From Trifolium pratense (taxonomy: Eukaryota; Streptophyta; Magnoliopsida; Fabales; Fabaceae): 64,000 nucleotides of DNA. Under the pieces are notes generated by a model. It was given only the letters and a program-made list of their open reading frames with translations. It was not told the DNA's origin and made no database searches. The stretch's first letter is position 1, and the number at the start of each line of letters is the position of its first letter. The translations under genes were made by a program, and so were the position numbers. The stretch covers positions 5,106,563 to 5,170,562 of the forward strand of contig NC_060063.1 of the NCBI RefSeq assembly GCF_020283565.1, read 5' to 3'. This document shows, piece by piece, positions 35,047-47,054 of this stretch.

Positions 35047-35768
35047 CCTATTTCACTTATAAGTCATCTTTTGAAGCTTTCTGATTTTTCCACTTCACCA
35101 CTTCTATCAACCAACAAAGCTTTTCTTGGTAAGGTCTACAAAACCACCTTTATTGGCTCTTTTTCATGCATTTTTTCTTTATGTCATAAATTTCATGTCT
35201 TTAATGTTGTTGCATTTAACATGTTACTGGATTCCTTTGGTCCACATTATCAATTTTCTTCTTGGTTTTTGTTCCTAGATACCTTTTTGCACACACTTTT
35301 TGTTTTCTTGTTTCTTATTTTTTTGGCTCTATCTCTTTATCATTTCAAGTCTTTTTATGATATGAAATAGTTCTAACTTGGAGTTTATATTTTCTATGAA
35401 TTTGTGTATTCAGAGAAAAGGGGCCCTGGTAATCCAGAGTTCAGTCGCGAGAGAGTTTTGTTAATACATTTTTATCTCTCATGCTGATTTGATTTCATAG
35501 GTCTTGTGTAAGGTTTTGAAACAATGTCTTCAACCGCGATCTGGCTACGACATTGAAGTTTTGATGTTTTTGTGACAAGAACGCGACCGTGATTGAGGCC
35601 ACATCAACTGCATTTATTTGTGATTCTCTGTAATATCAAGCATCAAGATAAAACCGCAGTTGTGGACTTGTGTAAGGTCTTAAAAATCGCAACAGCTACT
35701 AGAACTGGAATTCAACAAAGTCGAAAAGAAAAAAGTTCATCAAGTGAGAATTCATTATCTTTGCAGCC
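35047..35768 (+). promoter_or_regulatory. 5' UTR exon and leader intron of the NT-C2 gene
   Basis: A donor-like TTG|GTAAGG near 35129 and an acceptor TTTGCAG ending at 35766, two bases before the ATG, suggest a 5' UTR intron of about 640 bases. Inside it 35518-35690 resembles the GTTTTAAATTGCGG repeat family. Confidence 0.5.
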
Positions 35769-38700
35769 ATGGTTTTAGGCATGAGAGGAAAGAACATGAG
35801 AACTAGCAAAGTTCAAATTGATTACCTAATTCATATTCAAGAGATTAAGCCTTGGCCTCCATCACAATCATTACGATCCCTCGGTTTTGTTTTAATGGAA
35901 ATGAAGAATGGTTCTAGCACATTAGCTTCTACTAAACTAGTATCACCTTCACTTGGTTCAGTTATAGGTGAAGGAAGAATAGAATTCAATGAATCATTTA
36001 GAATTTCAGTGACATTGTTGAGGGATGTATCCATTAGAAGCGGCGATTTTGATGTGTTTCAAAAGAATTTCTTGGAATTCAACTTGTTTGAGCCAAGAAA
36101 AGATAATAAGATTGTTAAGGGTCAAGTATTAGGAAGTGCTATTGTAGATTTAGCTGATTATGGAATAATTAAAGAAGGATTAAGCATTTGTACATCTTTG
36201 AACTGCAAGAGGAGTTATAGAAATAATGATCAACCACTATTGTTTATTAAGATTCAACCTGTTGTAAAGATTCGTGTTCGTTCGACGTTGAAGGAAAGGT
36301 TTTCAAATGATGTTTTGGAGGAGAGTAGTAACGGTGGTGGCGATTCGGTATCGGCATTGATGAATGAAGAATATGCTGAGGAAGCTGAGATTGCTTCTTT
36401 TACTGATGATGATGTTTCTTCACATTCATCTGTGGCAGCAGCTTCTAATTCATTTGAGTCTAGTGGTTTTACACCTCCTAAATTTGATAAGGTACTTGTT
36501 TATTATTTCTTTGGGTATGTGGTGTTAGAGATTTAATGTTAATGATTTTGTTATAATGCATCTATAATAGATAATGGCATCAATTTCATATATGTTAAAT
36601 GATAGGCCAAATGCATGAGTCTTTTAAGTATCACATTTGTAACAGTTACGTCCCTTAAGTTTCTTAGCTAATAAATCGATCCTTTAAGTTCCTAACTTGT
36701 TGCACCATTACCCTTTTTCCAGTTATCCTTCCTTCCAGTTGGGCCTCAATTGTCTAGGCCTGATGGTTCAAATCAGATTGAGCCTCAAATTCATCATTTT
36801 TAACATCAAAATTAACGGTCACGTCAGTATTTTTGTAAACGTATAACTCGAAGACAAAAGGTTTCCGTTCTAACATACTTCAAACTGCACTAGAATAATT
36901 AATTGCAAATTTTATGCACTTAAAGGATGAAATATTAAGAAATCAAACTTTTGTATTATCATCAATAGTGTGTTGAAATGTTAAATCAGTTTTGTTTGAA
37001 TATCTTGAATGTATAAAGAGACTGATTAAAATTGATATTCAGAATGAACCAAATGGACAAATCCAAAAGACAAATTTGAATGATAAGGAACATCATTTGG
37101 CTTCACAAACAAGGCTTGAAAATGAAATCATGAATATGATGCAACAAGATTCATACAAGAAGATGAACAGTTCATCATCAATGGATGCATCTTCTGGTTT
37201 TGACTCTTCTTCACCATCTTCAGTTTGTAAAAATTTAGACAAAGATTCTAGAAGCAGAACAAGAAGCAATGATCATGAAAATTTGAATGGAAATTTTCAT
37301 GACAAGGTTGTTCATTCTAGAAATATAGTTGAAGATGTTCAAAGATTAAGTATCAAAAGTAAGATTAATCCAAAGGTATCAAGAAATAGTAGTTTAGATG
37401 GTAAAATTGATTACTTGGAAAACAAGGTAAAGATGCTTGAAGGAGAGTTAAGAGAAACTGCTGCTATTGAAGCTGCTTTATATTCAGTTGTTGCTGAACA
37501 TGGAAACTCCATGAGTAAGGTTCACGCTCCGGCTCGACGCCTTTCGAGGCTTTATCTTCATGCTTGTAGAGAAAATGTTCAAGGAAGAAAGTATGGTGCA
37601 GCTAAAAGTTCTATTTCAGGATTAGTACTTGTTTCAAAGGCTTGTGGAAATGATGTTCCAAGGTACATTTAAATCATTTTTCTTAGTGCAATTTATTCTA
37701 AGCATTTTAATCTCTTATCACTAATCAAACAAAGATTTTGAATATATTCCATCGGTATGGTTATCAGTATCTTATGATACATACAAGCCAAATCGAAACT
37801 TAATCGAAACTTTCTACAGGTTAACCTTTTGGTTGTCTAATACTATAGTGTTGAGAACAATCATAAGCCGAAACTCGAAAGATTTGGTTTCACCAAATCA
37901 TGGCGGTTCCAATAGGAGAAGAAAATCTGAGGCAGATGGAAATGGCAAGATATCATCCTCACAAAAGTGGAAAGGAGGAAAGACTGAAAATACAACAATA
38001 GGGTATGACTGTTTTGGTAACTGGGATGATCCACATGTATTCATTTCAGCGTTGGAAAATGTTGAAGCTTGGATCTTCTCTCGCATAGTAGAATCTATAT
38101 GGTGGCAGGTAATGCCTTACTCTTATCTAGGGCCAGCTCAACGTATGCGGAGGCGTAAAATTAAAGTAACTCCAAAAAAATAAGACTGTTTTCATAAGCG
38201 CACATATCATTTGTTTCTTCCATAAGCTCCTCGTGCTTATTTTAGTTGATAATCTCAAATAAGTCGATCATAACGAGCTCTAAGTATATGGAACCTCTTT
38301 GAATGAGGCCTACTAATACACTTAGGTTTTCTAAAATATTAAGTATAAGGCCTCTCTAGATCACAGCCCCCCCTAAACGATGTGCTTTGGCGAGGCCTAA
38401 GGTAATAGCCTTAGTGGCCTTACTCTTGGACCAGCTCTGCTTATAATACGGAGAAACTCCATCCTTCAAAATAATTTCGGCCGACACATCTAGAAAAAAA
38501 CACTTTTTTTGCTGTCAGGATGTCTACTTCCGGACAAAAGTACGGTTTTTGTCCTATCCAGAAATACAGTTTCAGAAGTTTTTAAGAAATATGGGGTGTG
38601 TAAAATTGTTTTCAAAATAATATCAGAAAATTACATTGGCACATAACATGAATCTTATCCTTTTTTGTCTATATACAGACTCTAACTCCACATATGCAAC

Positions 38701-41238
38701 ATGTTGATACAAACTTGACCAACAAGGAAGTAGATTCTGCCTCAAGGAAAAGCTACAAAAGGACTTCTAGTTCATATGATCAATATAAGGGTAACTTGTC
38801 ACTAGATATTTGGAAGAATGCTTTTAGGGAAGCATGTCAAAGACTATGTCCTATTAGAGCTGGAGGGCATGAGTGTGGATGTTTGCCTGTTCTTCCTAGA
38901 TTGGTCAGTGTTATTTGATTGCTTCACAAGTCACAAACTTATTTCATTTTTAACAGAATCAAAAGTGTTATATGTTTGTGTAAAGGTTTAAATATATCTT
39001 CCCTCTCTACAAATATATCATTTTTTGTTTTTTATAACAAAAAATTTAGGTGAGTTGAGTGTCGTGGACTCACCAGAGTCAGCGTAGACCTCATGACTCA
39101 AAGAACCCTCACATAATTTTTTTTAGTCCCCATAAAGATTTCTTTAGTTTTCTATCTTTGCAAATTTCTACATTACGAAGAACAATTTTAACAGAAATAT
39201 TACGAAGATTTCATTACTTTGGTAAATGAAATTTCTTTTTTTCCTCTATCATGACATCAAAATGCATTTTTTCTTCTATTTAAATCTAGATAATGGAGCA
39301 ATGTGTGGCAAGATTAGATGTGGCTATGTTCAATGCAATTTTGAGGGAGTCTGATGACGAAATACCAACTGATCCTATATCTGATGCTATTAGTGATCCT
39401 AAGGTTCTCCCTATTCCACCTGGAAATTCAACCTTTGGAGCTGGTGCTCAGCTGAAAACTGTGGTAACTTTTCAATACTTTTATATGTTAACTTCCTACA
39501 AAACTAGACTGAACCGCAGTTGGTTCAACGCGTTCGTTTTTTAAGTACCTTTTTAATACTTATTTATTATTTTTAGTTGTCCAATTCAATCGTGATTCAA
39601 CCGATTGAACCAGTTTATACCATGAATAGGAAGTCTCACCGATTCAATCTTTGTTCTAGTTCGGACAACATTGCCTCAAGTATCACTCTCTCCTACTTAA
39701 TCCTAAATCTTCTGTCAAATCCATGATGTCATTGTTAAGAGTCTCACATCGGTTGCGAAATGACCTGAAGATATTTTTATATGTGGGGGCAATCCTCACC
39801 TTATAGCCCAGTCAAGTAAGGATGAGTTAGGCCCAACTCTCAATTCTAAGATGGTATCAGAGTATTATTTCCTTGCATTTGGTAATGTATAACAGTAGGG
39901 ACTAACGAGGCAGATTTGACAAAATCTTAGAGGACTAAATTGAAGGCCTAATCTTAGAGGATCAATGCAAATTTTCGACTTTTTCGATTATAATATCATT
40001 TGAGATCATTTGCATGTCAGTCATATGTTCTTGTTCATCTGTGTGATACTTTTTTATTTTCAGATTGGGAATTGGTCTAGATGGTTGAGTGATCTATTTG
40101 ACATGAATGAAGAGGACTCACATGAAGATAAACATAGCTCTAGTAACAATGAGAAGAAAAATGACACATCTTTTAAGTCCTTCACTCTTCTTCATGCACT
40201 AAGTGATCTCTTGATGCTTCCTAAAGATATGATATTATGTGCATCCATTAGGAATGAGGTATATATGCCAATGATATTGTTTAACTTTTCTTACTTTAGT
40301 TCACGATTTTAAATTGCGGTTTCGGTTATGTTTCAAACCTTTATATTGTGGAAAAATGTGGCCGGTGCAGTTGAAATTGCCATTGTGGCTCTGTTCCGGA
40401 GACTTAATCTGCAATATTACGGTCGCAATTTAGAACCATGCTTTAGTTGCTCAACTTGACCTAAGTTTCTTCTCTTCCATCTTCATGCTAAAATGATTAT
40501 TGTTTGTGAAGGTATGCCCCATGTTTAGTGCACCACTTATCAAGAAGATTCTTGATAACTTTTTACCAGATGAGTTTTGCCCTGATCCAGTTCCTACAAC
40601 TGTTCTTGAAGCTTTGGACTTAGAGGTAGATATTCAAATTTGAACTTATTAATTTTTTGATTCATATTGGACATAGACCTATGTTGGTTTAGCACATGTT
40701 ACATTTAATCATTTTCATTTTGTTAAATTATTATCAGCGTTGACGTGTTATTTTTAGTGTCGTATCCGATATCTGCATTTGTTTCTGTGTTTCATAGATA
40801 TAGGTCAGGTTAACTTTGTTTGATAAACAATTTTAAAATGATGATGTGCTGAAACTCGAATAGATTTCACTTGTGATCTCAATATTTTGTGTTTACTTGA
40901 TGCAGAATGATATAGAAGATGGAAAAGAGTTTGGTAACAACTTCCCATGCACTGCAGCTCCAATTGTCTACTCACCACCGCCAGTAACTTCCGTCGCAAG
41001 CATTATCGGAGAGATTGGAAGCAAATCTCAGCTAAGAAGAAACAAATCCTCTATTGTTAGGAAGTCATACACAAGTGATGATGAGCTCAATGAATTGAAA
41101 GCACCATTATCTTCAATATTCTTTGGAGATTCCTTATCCTCGTCGGTAACAAAATCGAATTCAAAGTCGAGAGAAATTCGCAGTGAATCTCCTGTTAGAT
41201 ATGATCTTCTTAGGGATGTGTGGATGAATAGCAATTAG
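35769..41238 (+). CDS. NT-C2 (EEIG1/EHBP1 N-terminal-like) domain protein, 8 coding exons, 890 aa
   Basis: Exons 35769-36491, 37043-37662, 37820-38108, 38679-38903, 39290-39463, 40064-40258, 40512-40625 and 40906-41238, all GT-AG and in frame. Residues about 10-160 form the NT-C2 lipid-binding-type domain (VQIDYLIHIQEIKPWP; GEGRIEFNESFRI). A Ser-rich disordered region follows, then a short coiled coil (KIDYLENKVKMLEGELRE). Next is a conserved plant region (YSVVAEHGNSMSKVHAPARR; SGLVLVSKACGNDVPRLTFW; GAGAQLKTVIGNWSRWLSDL) that resembles the Arabidopsis At2g42320/At3g57780 group, labelled gar2-related. The region after the coiled coil is reminiscent of the myosin cargo-binding dilute fold, which is inference. 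Likely a membrane or organelle adaptor; the biochemical role is not established. The gene appears intact. Its introns carry a TRIM LTR and MITEs. Confidence 0.9.
36604..36740. repeat. MULE terminal-repeat-like sequence in intron 1 of the NT-C2 gene
   Basis: GGCCAAATGCATGAGTC followed by recurring TTAAGT/GTCCCTTAAG/GATCCTTTAAG phrases is like the repeat-built ends of plant Mutator MITEs. No opposite end was identified. Confidence 0.4.
38127..38450. repeat. Probable MITE in intron 3 of the NT-C2 gene
   Basis: It starts TAGGGCCAGCTCAACG and ends near TTGGACCAGCTCTGC. Related AGGGCCGGCC sequence is at 25998. Borders are approximate. Confidence 0.4.
39733..39862 (+). mobile_element. TRIM-type solo LTR with primer-binding site
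   Basis: It begins TGTTAAGAGTCTCACATCGG and ends ...CTCAATTCTAAGA, directly followed by TGGTATCAGAG (39852-39862), the initiator tRNA-Met primer-binding site. This is the typical LTR-PBS junction of plant TRIMs. It lies in intron 5 of the NT-C2 gene, in the same orientation. Confidence 0.75.
40304..40445. repeat. GTTTTAAATTGCGG-family repeat in intron 6
   Basis: TTTTAAATTGCGGTTTCGG at the start and CGGTCGCAATTTAGAACC at the end form imperfect inverted ends. It is the same family as in intron 1 of the LRR gene. Confidence 0.5.
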
Positions 41239-41569
41239 TCTTCTTGCAGAAGATTGAATGAGATTTACAATCTTCCAAAGTGTGGATTGTGTGAAAAATA
41301 CACAAGTAAATATGTAATGTAACCACCTTTGATATGGTTTTGGAACTATATACCAAAAATGTAGGAAATAGATCTTCTAATACAGTTACAGCAGGCACCG
41401 TTCCATCTAAATTGACGGATAAGATTATTTGATTGTGTAAATTAATTTAGACCGTCAAATCTAAAATTAATGACTGATATCACAAACTATGGCAAACTAC
41501 TACTGCAGTGCAGTAAATCCAAGTCCAAAAGTGTAGGCTAAATTGCAGTTTTGGTCCCTCACGTTTCCT

Positions 41570-41691
41570 AATTGTGCAATTTTGGTCCCCCTGATTTGAA
41601 ACGAGCGATTTTGATCCACCACATTTCTTAATTGTGCGATTTTGGTCCCCCTAGTTTCAAACGAGCGATTTTAGTCCCCCACATTTGCGTC
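41570..41691. repeat. Two-copy tandem repeat, period 61 bp
   Basis: AATTGTGCAATTTTGGTCCC (41570) and AATTGTGCGATTTTGGTCCC (41631) begin two similar 61-bp units. Such GGTCCC-rich phrases are typical of plant MULE termini. Confidence 0.85.
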
Positions 41692-41862
41692 ATTTTGCCT
41701 TTCTTGGTCCCTATTGACTATTTTGACAAAAAGACTGCTGACATGAATTTTTTTGACACATGTCTTAATTATATGGAACAACCTATAAGATTTTTTTATA
41801 TATGTTTTTTATAAATAAAAAAACAAGGAAGGGTCACCTGAGTCTGTTGATGTTAGCTGTCT

Positions 41863-42120
41863 ATGTTCCTTGCCATGGCAGATGCAAGAGCTGTTTTCAT
41901 TAAATTGACAGATCGATTACATAATATGATGACGATAGATGCATTGTCTATTGCAAAGCAGCAGAGGTTTGCAAAGGCGACTTTGAAGATTTTTGCACAT
42001 TTGGCCAATCGCTTAGGATTATCTAATTGGAAGGAACAATTAGAAAACTTATGTTTTAAGCATCTCAACCCAGTGCAGCACAAGGAGCTTTCGTCGAAGC
42101 TTCTGCAATTGAGAGATTAG
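41863..42120 (+). pseudogene. RelA/SpoT homolog (RSH) fragment, HD-domain part
   Basis: The frame reads [18 protein letters not shown], then [39 protein letters not shown] and [14 protein letters not shown]. This matches the DRLHNMRTL region and the segment after it in the (p)ppGpp hydrolase domain of plant plastid RSH enzymes. Only about 80 of the usual 700 or more residues are present, with no transit peptide, synthetase or TGS domain. It ends at a stop just after the homology. It is a captured or retroposed fragment and cannot act as an enzyme. Confidence 0.85.
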
Positions 42121-42205
42121 AGCAAGCACTCAAAGAGCTGTTTTCATCGTATAACATAAACAAACATTACTGAATATCAAAATATAGTCAAAATTGCAAT
42201 TTTTT

Positions 42206-44019
42206 CAAAAAGTTGTATTTCAAAAATGATTTTTATAAAAATCTATTTGAAAATAGCTTCAAAATTAAGGGATCTTTTGAAATTTTTATATCCAAAAAAA
42301 GTTTCAATAAAATGATGAAATACCTAAAATAACATTTTAAGAATAATGGACCCATAAAGAGAGTTATAAGGTTAATTTGAAGACTTAAGTGATAAGGGCG
42401 GTTTTGGGTTTGATTTCTACCTCCATAAAAAACTAACAAATTAACAATTAACGTATCATTTTGAAAAATAAAATGCACTGATACTCTAAAATTTAACATC
42501 CATAATTCCTAATTAATTTATTTGATTTTATTTGGTGAAAAATAAAATGCATCAATTTTGTCTTTAAACTATCACTATCTTGCTAATTTAATCCCTAAAA
42601 CTGTTAAAACAAACTAATAAATATAAATCTCTAAGTTATTCTCTCATCCAACTATTTATTATTCATTTGAATTAATTTATTTTTGAACTTATGCAAAAAC
42701 AATGAGAAACTTATGAAGATGCAATTTTGGTTAGTGAGAAATTTATGAATTAACATAAAAACTTATTTATTTGTATAAACTATTTTTTATAACCTCAAAA
42801 GTAAGACAATGCTAATAGGCCCTTAGTCTTTAAAATATAAAAATAAACTAAAAGTCCCTAAGTATACTATTCTCTCATCCAATTATCTATTCCCTCTCGA
42901 ATAATAGATCATTGAGTGAATACGTTAGTTGGTTGCGGATAAGCTTAAACATCACATTTTCTTGCAGAGAAGAGAAGAGAAAAACTAATTTGTTATTTTC
43001 TATAATAATTTATGAACTAAATTGAGTATTTTTATAGTTTAAGGACTACCGAGTCACTTTCGGTTGGTTGGTCGTTGAAATAGTCAATTTTTTAAGTTTT
43101 TATAGCTTAAAATAGTCAATAAAAAAAGACTAGCATTCTTGACCAAAAAAAAAAAAGAAAAAGACTAGCATTATTTTTTTGAAGGAAAAAAAAAAGACTA
43201 GCATTATGTTTGCTAACGATATTATTTTTTAATATACCTTATAAAAATAACTAATTCTTTGACCAAAAATAAAAATAATTAGTTGTGTTGAAAATATTAA
43301 AAAAATTCTATAAAAAGCGAAAAAGGAAACTTATTAAGATCGAAAACAAAGTAAACGTGTTAATTGTGCGTAAAGTGTTTATGAACTCTTCTGTTTCTGT
43401 CAAAATTAATTCACAATAGAAAAAGGTAGAAAAAGAAGAAAAATGTTCCTTTCTTTTTTCTAGTTAATTTCGTGACATGGTTTAGTCTCATTTGACGTAC
43501 GGATACAAAGTAATTCGTTAGCTAATATATTTTGACACGACCAATTCATGAAATTAAACATTGATCAATGAAAAAAAAAATTAAAAAAATTTGATCAATT
43601 AATTTATATTCAGAAATATTCATTTAAAAGCTAACTAGTAGTCTAGTACTATATATAAAATAACTAGGTCATCTTGTGTGCATATTATATGGTCTACTTA
43701 TTTTCTAATTTTCTGGAAATTAAGTTCGAGCTAAGTATTGGGTTGATATTTTTTCTTCGATTTTATAAATAATTATTTCCAGTCAACTATTGATTCCTTT
43801 ATCTCCTGAGTGTTCTCACTTTAAATATCTACTCTTGTATGTGTGGTACAAAAATCTTTGACGGTCCTCTTTTTTTTTCTTTTTTCTTTGTTGAAAAGAA
43901 ATATGCCTCATGCATGACGAAATATATAAAAATAAATTCAATTTCATAACTCTTGCATGTTTCTCACACCCGGTCGTTCAAGTTATTGGGTCAACCCCAC
44001 AACAAATTTTGCCACAAAC
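42206..44019. other. Intergenic, repeat remnants
   Basis: No gene is seen. 42661-42825 is a degraded third copy of the TTATTTTTGAGCTTA MITE. 43124-43205 carries three copies of AAAAGACTAGCATT separated by A/T-rich fillers. Confidence 0.6.
43124..43205. repeat. Triple direct repeat around two A/T-rich fillers
   Basis: AAAAGACTAGCATT at 43124-43137, 43159-43172 and 43192-43205. The fillers are CTTGACC plus an A-run, and a T-run followed by GAAGG plus an A-run. Confidence 0.9.
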
Positions 44020-44197
44020 CATATATATATATATATAAGGTCACAATTATTTTTGCCTATAGCATCTTCATACTTTCTTCTTTATAAAAAAAATTCTCGA
44101 TACTTTCGTTTTTCATCTATAGTCTTGTACAATTTAATTTTGAAGTTAGAGTTATAATACATTGATACATACAAAATTACAAATTAATATATACACT
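44020..44197 (+). promoter_or_regulatory. Promoter/5' UTR of the calmodulin-like gene
   Basis: An (AT)n stretch ending ATATATATAAGG (about 44023-44040) can serve as TATA box about 160 bases before the ATG. The start site is not determined. Confidence 0.4.
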
Positions 44198-44629
44198 ATG
44201 GACGTCATGGACAAGGTGAGTCAATATATACGTGTGTTCAATCACTTTGATGAAAATGGAGATGGAAAAATATCGCCGTCTGAGCTACGGCAATGTGTGG
44301 AAGCAATCGGGGGCAAGATGTCGAATGAGGAGGCGGAAGTAGCGGTGGAGCTTCTCGACTCAGACAGAGATGGGTTATTTGGGTTGGATGATTTTGTGAG
44401 ATTTGTAGAGGGAGGAAAAGAGGAAGAAAAAGTGAATGACTTAAGAGAGGCTTTTAAGATGTATGAAATGGAAGGGTTTGGTTGCATCACACCAAAGAGT
44501 TTAAAGAGAATGCTTGGAAGATTGGGTGAATGTAGAAGTGTTGATGAATGTCAAGCTATGATTGCTAAATTTGATATTGATGGAGATGGGATGCTTAGTT
44601 TTGATGAATTTAGGGCAATGATGCTTTAA
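44198..44629 (+). CDS. Calmodulin-like protein, intronless, 143 aa
   Basis: The start at 44198 (MDVMDKVSQ) is favoured over an in-frame ATG 12 codons upstream (44162) because the upstream stretch is AT-rich leader. Four EF-hand positions: EF1 DENGDGKISPSE (18-29), EF2 DSDRDGLFGLDD (54-65), EF3 EMEGFGCITPKS (90-101) and EF4 DIDGDGMLSFDE (126-137). EF1 and EF4 keep canonical Ca2+ ligands. EF2 has Asp rather than Glu at position 12. EF3 lacks the acidic ligands and probably does not bind. Length and layout fit the plant CML30/31 group. Likely a cytosolic or nuclear Ca2+ sensor; the target is unknown. Confidence 0.93.
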   Translation: MDVMDKVSQYIRVFNHFDENGDGKISPSELRQCVEAIGGKMSNEEAEVAVELLDSDRDGLFGLDDFVRFVEGGKEEEKVNDLREAFKMYEMEGFGCITPKSLKRMLGRLGECRSVDECQAMIAKFDIDGDGMLSFDEFRAMML

Positions 44630-46990
44630 CATATTGAATTTCCAAGTTTGAACATGAAAAAATTCAAGTCACATGAGTAAGAGATTGAATTCATAAAACT
44701 TACAATTTTTTTTTGTTTGAATTAATTTGTACTATTACATTTTGCAAAAAGTTGAGAATACAAGAGTTTATCTTACGATAAATATTTGGTAAACATTCTG
44801 ATATACATCTTATTTTTATCTATATATGTACCGATATATTGTTGGGGAGGTTAATTCTAACAGGTCTCTACTGATTAATAAATACTATTGATGAATATAT
44901 CAAAATTATTCACCTCGACAATCTATTAGTAATATATTAAAGTAAAATGTATACAGAAAAATTCATTTAAATATATATTTTGGAAGTTTTTTTTTTGTTT
45001 TTTTATGGGATATGTCCCACACACTTTCTCTTCCACCATTGGGAGGTCACCTTTGTTGTTGTTTCTTTGTAAATATGTAACAAAATTTGATTTTAAGGTC
45101 AAGTAAGTTTCTCCTTTAAAAATCTAATGTATTTCACTTTTAGTCTTCCACATCAACTCTTTATTCAAAATGCTCACGTGGCAAACTACAGTACATCAAC
45201 ATTGCTGAGTTAGACTAAATCATGTATAATTCTTTTCAGAAAATAAAATTGAAAAAAAAAAAGTCATTAGTCTTTATATAGTTTCAACATATATCTTCGT
45301 CTAAAACTGACTAATTTATATAGTTCAGAATGATACGACAATATAGTCATTAGTCTTTATTTTTTTGTATTGAGAAACTATGATCAATTTGTGTGCATGG
45401 TAGATATATAACTTAAGAGAATTATAAATTTATCTATATACAAAATTATAAAAAGAAAATTGGTTTGAAAGACTTAAGGACCCGTTTGATGCACATGATA
45501 GAGAAACAGGATATGATAACACTTTTTTTTTATTTAATTTTTAATTTTCCGGTTTATAACTTTAATTAAATGTATAAGTGAAGTAAAATAATAAAGGGAT
45601 AAAATGGGAATATTAGATTATTTGTAGGGGTGAAAGGTTAAATGTTGGGGTAGAAAAAAAAAAATTCAAACAATTATCAAAATGTAAAGAAACATTTTTG
45701 GTGAGGCCTTTCCTAGGCGAGCCCAGTTTTGGTGAGGCCTTTTTTTGGGCTTGGCCTTTGGGTCGAGCCTGTCAGCTATGGACCAATAGAATCCATTGAA
45801 ATAAATAGGAAATTGTATTTCTAGGAATATGGGGAGTATACTAGATACCAATTGTCTTTTATTATTTTAAGTTAAATAATTAATTTAATTTCAGGTAAAT
45901 TTAGTCCTTTATTTTTTTTATGTCATTTTTTTCCTTTTTGATTTTCACCCATGTTTGTATATGATTTTTCAAGTTTCAATTCTATTGCTTTCGAAAAATA
46001 ATTGAAAAAGGTACATTTTTCTTTCTCTTTTGCCTTAATAAAAGTGTAGGATTAGTGTCCCTATAAGTGTAGCTCAATTAGCAGGAACATCGTATTATAT
46101 ATACATACATGGTCCGAATTAAACTCATAATTTCCCACTTATTTTGTTCAAGGAGTAAATTTATTGTTATTAGATTACTTGGAAAAAAATGAAAAAAAAG
46201 CATAGGATTGATAAATGGATTTAGGACTTCAAAATTATCTTTTATCAAACTTATTCATTGAGAAAACGATAAAAAGCAATGGACAAATTGAGTCACATTG
46301 CACTAATTATATATGCTGGTGGCATAGTCTTTGAAGGGTGAACATGAAAAGATAAAGACACAATGCACTAATAATGCCTTCAAGTATATATATACATTGA
46401 ATAAAAGCTTCTTTTAATTAAATTTGCTCTTATCCATTTCCAAGCATTGGGTGCAATTCAGGCTAATGATGAATTATTATCTTTATAATACTACGATGAA
46501 GACCCTCTTGTTTCCCTTTCCTAATTTGATCATATAATAAAGTTAATATTGTTTATTGAGAAAAAAATAGTTACCAATATATGTTGATTTAAGTGAGGAA
46601 TTAGTTTGTTTAAGTAATTTATGGCTCAAATTAGTCCGAATTCATTCTGGCCTCAAATCCACAACCAATGATTTGGAGTGGATTTGTGGTGGCAGCCGCC
46701 GGAGTAAGAGACATAAGGTGAAGAACGTCATTGATGCTCCACAAAGAGGAGTGATGTACCGACCAACACCTTGATGCTCAAGTCAACATTTGATTGAGTA
46801 GAGTGAGAAATTATATCAAACTATACCTTATGATATATACAGGGGTCTTTTGTAAAAGGCACATCAATGAGTGTAAAATGTTGATGGATGTTGATGTTCA
46901 CAAATATGTTTTGACTTAGTATTTTTGCTTCTCTTTTTATGGTGCATTAGCAATTGTTATTTTATTTTATATATGGTTTGTTATGTATTT
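44630..46990. other. Intergenic
   Basis: No gene is supported. 45695-45770 has a repeated TTTTGGTGAGGCCT phrase. 46052-46150 holds a SINE. 46620-46760 is somewhat less AT-rich (CTCCACAAAGAGGAG...) and may be the leader of the MULE to its right. Confidence 0.5.
46052..46150 (+). repeat. Au-type tRNA-derived SINE
   Basis: GTGTAGCTCAATTAGCAGG (box A), CATCGTATTATATATAC, GGTCCGAATT (decayed box B), TTCCCACTTATTTTGTTC. Order and spacing match the copies at 34743 and 17335. Confidence 0.7.
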
Positions 46991-47054
46991 GTTTAATGTT
47001 TAATTGAAAATATCCTTAATGTCATACAGATTGTATGTATATAGGTGTGGAAGA

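Larger units (their letters stand above)
41536..42205. mobile_element. Candidate Pack-MULE-like unit carrying an RSH gene fragment
   Basis: Left end GGCTAAATTGCAGTTTTGG; a related inverted AAAATTGCAATTTTGACTAT-like end is at about 42185-42203. Between them are a duplicated 61-bp block (41570-41691) and the RSH fragment. The right end is weak and no 9-bp duplication was found, so this is tentative. Confidence 0.35.

Noticed and set aside
35071..35370. 99-codon hydrophobic frame before the NT-C2 gene
   Set aside because: T-rich leader-intron sequence with a good donor near 35129; no family match.
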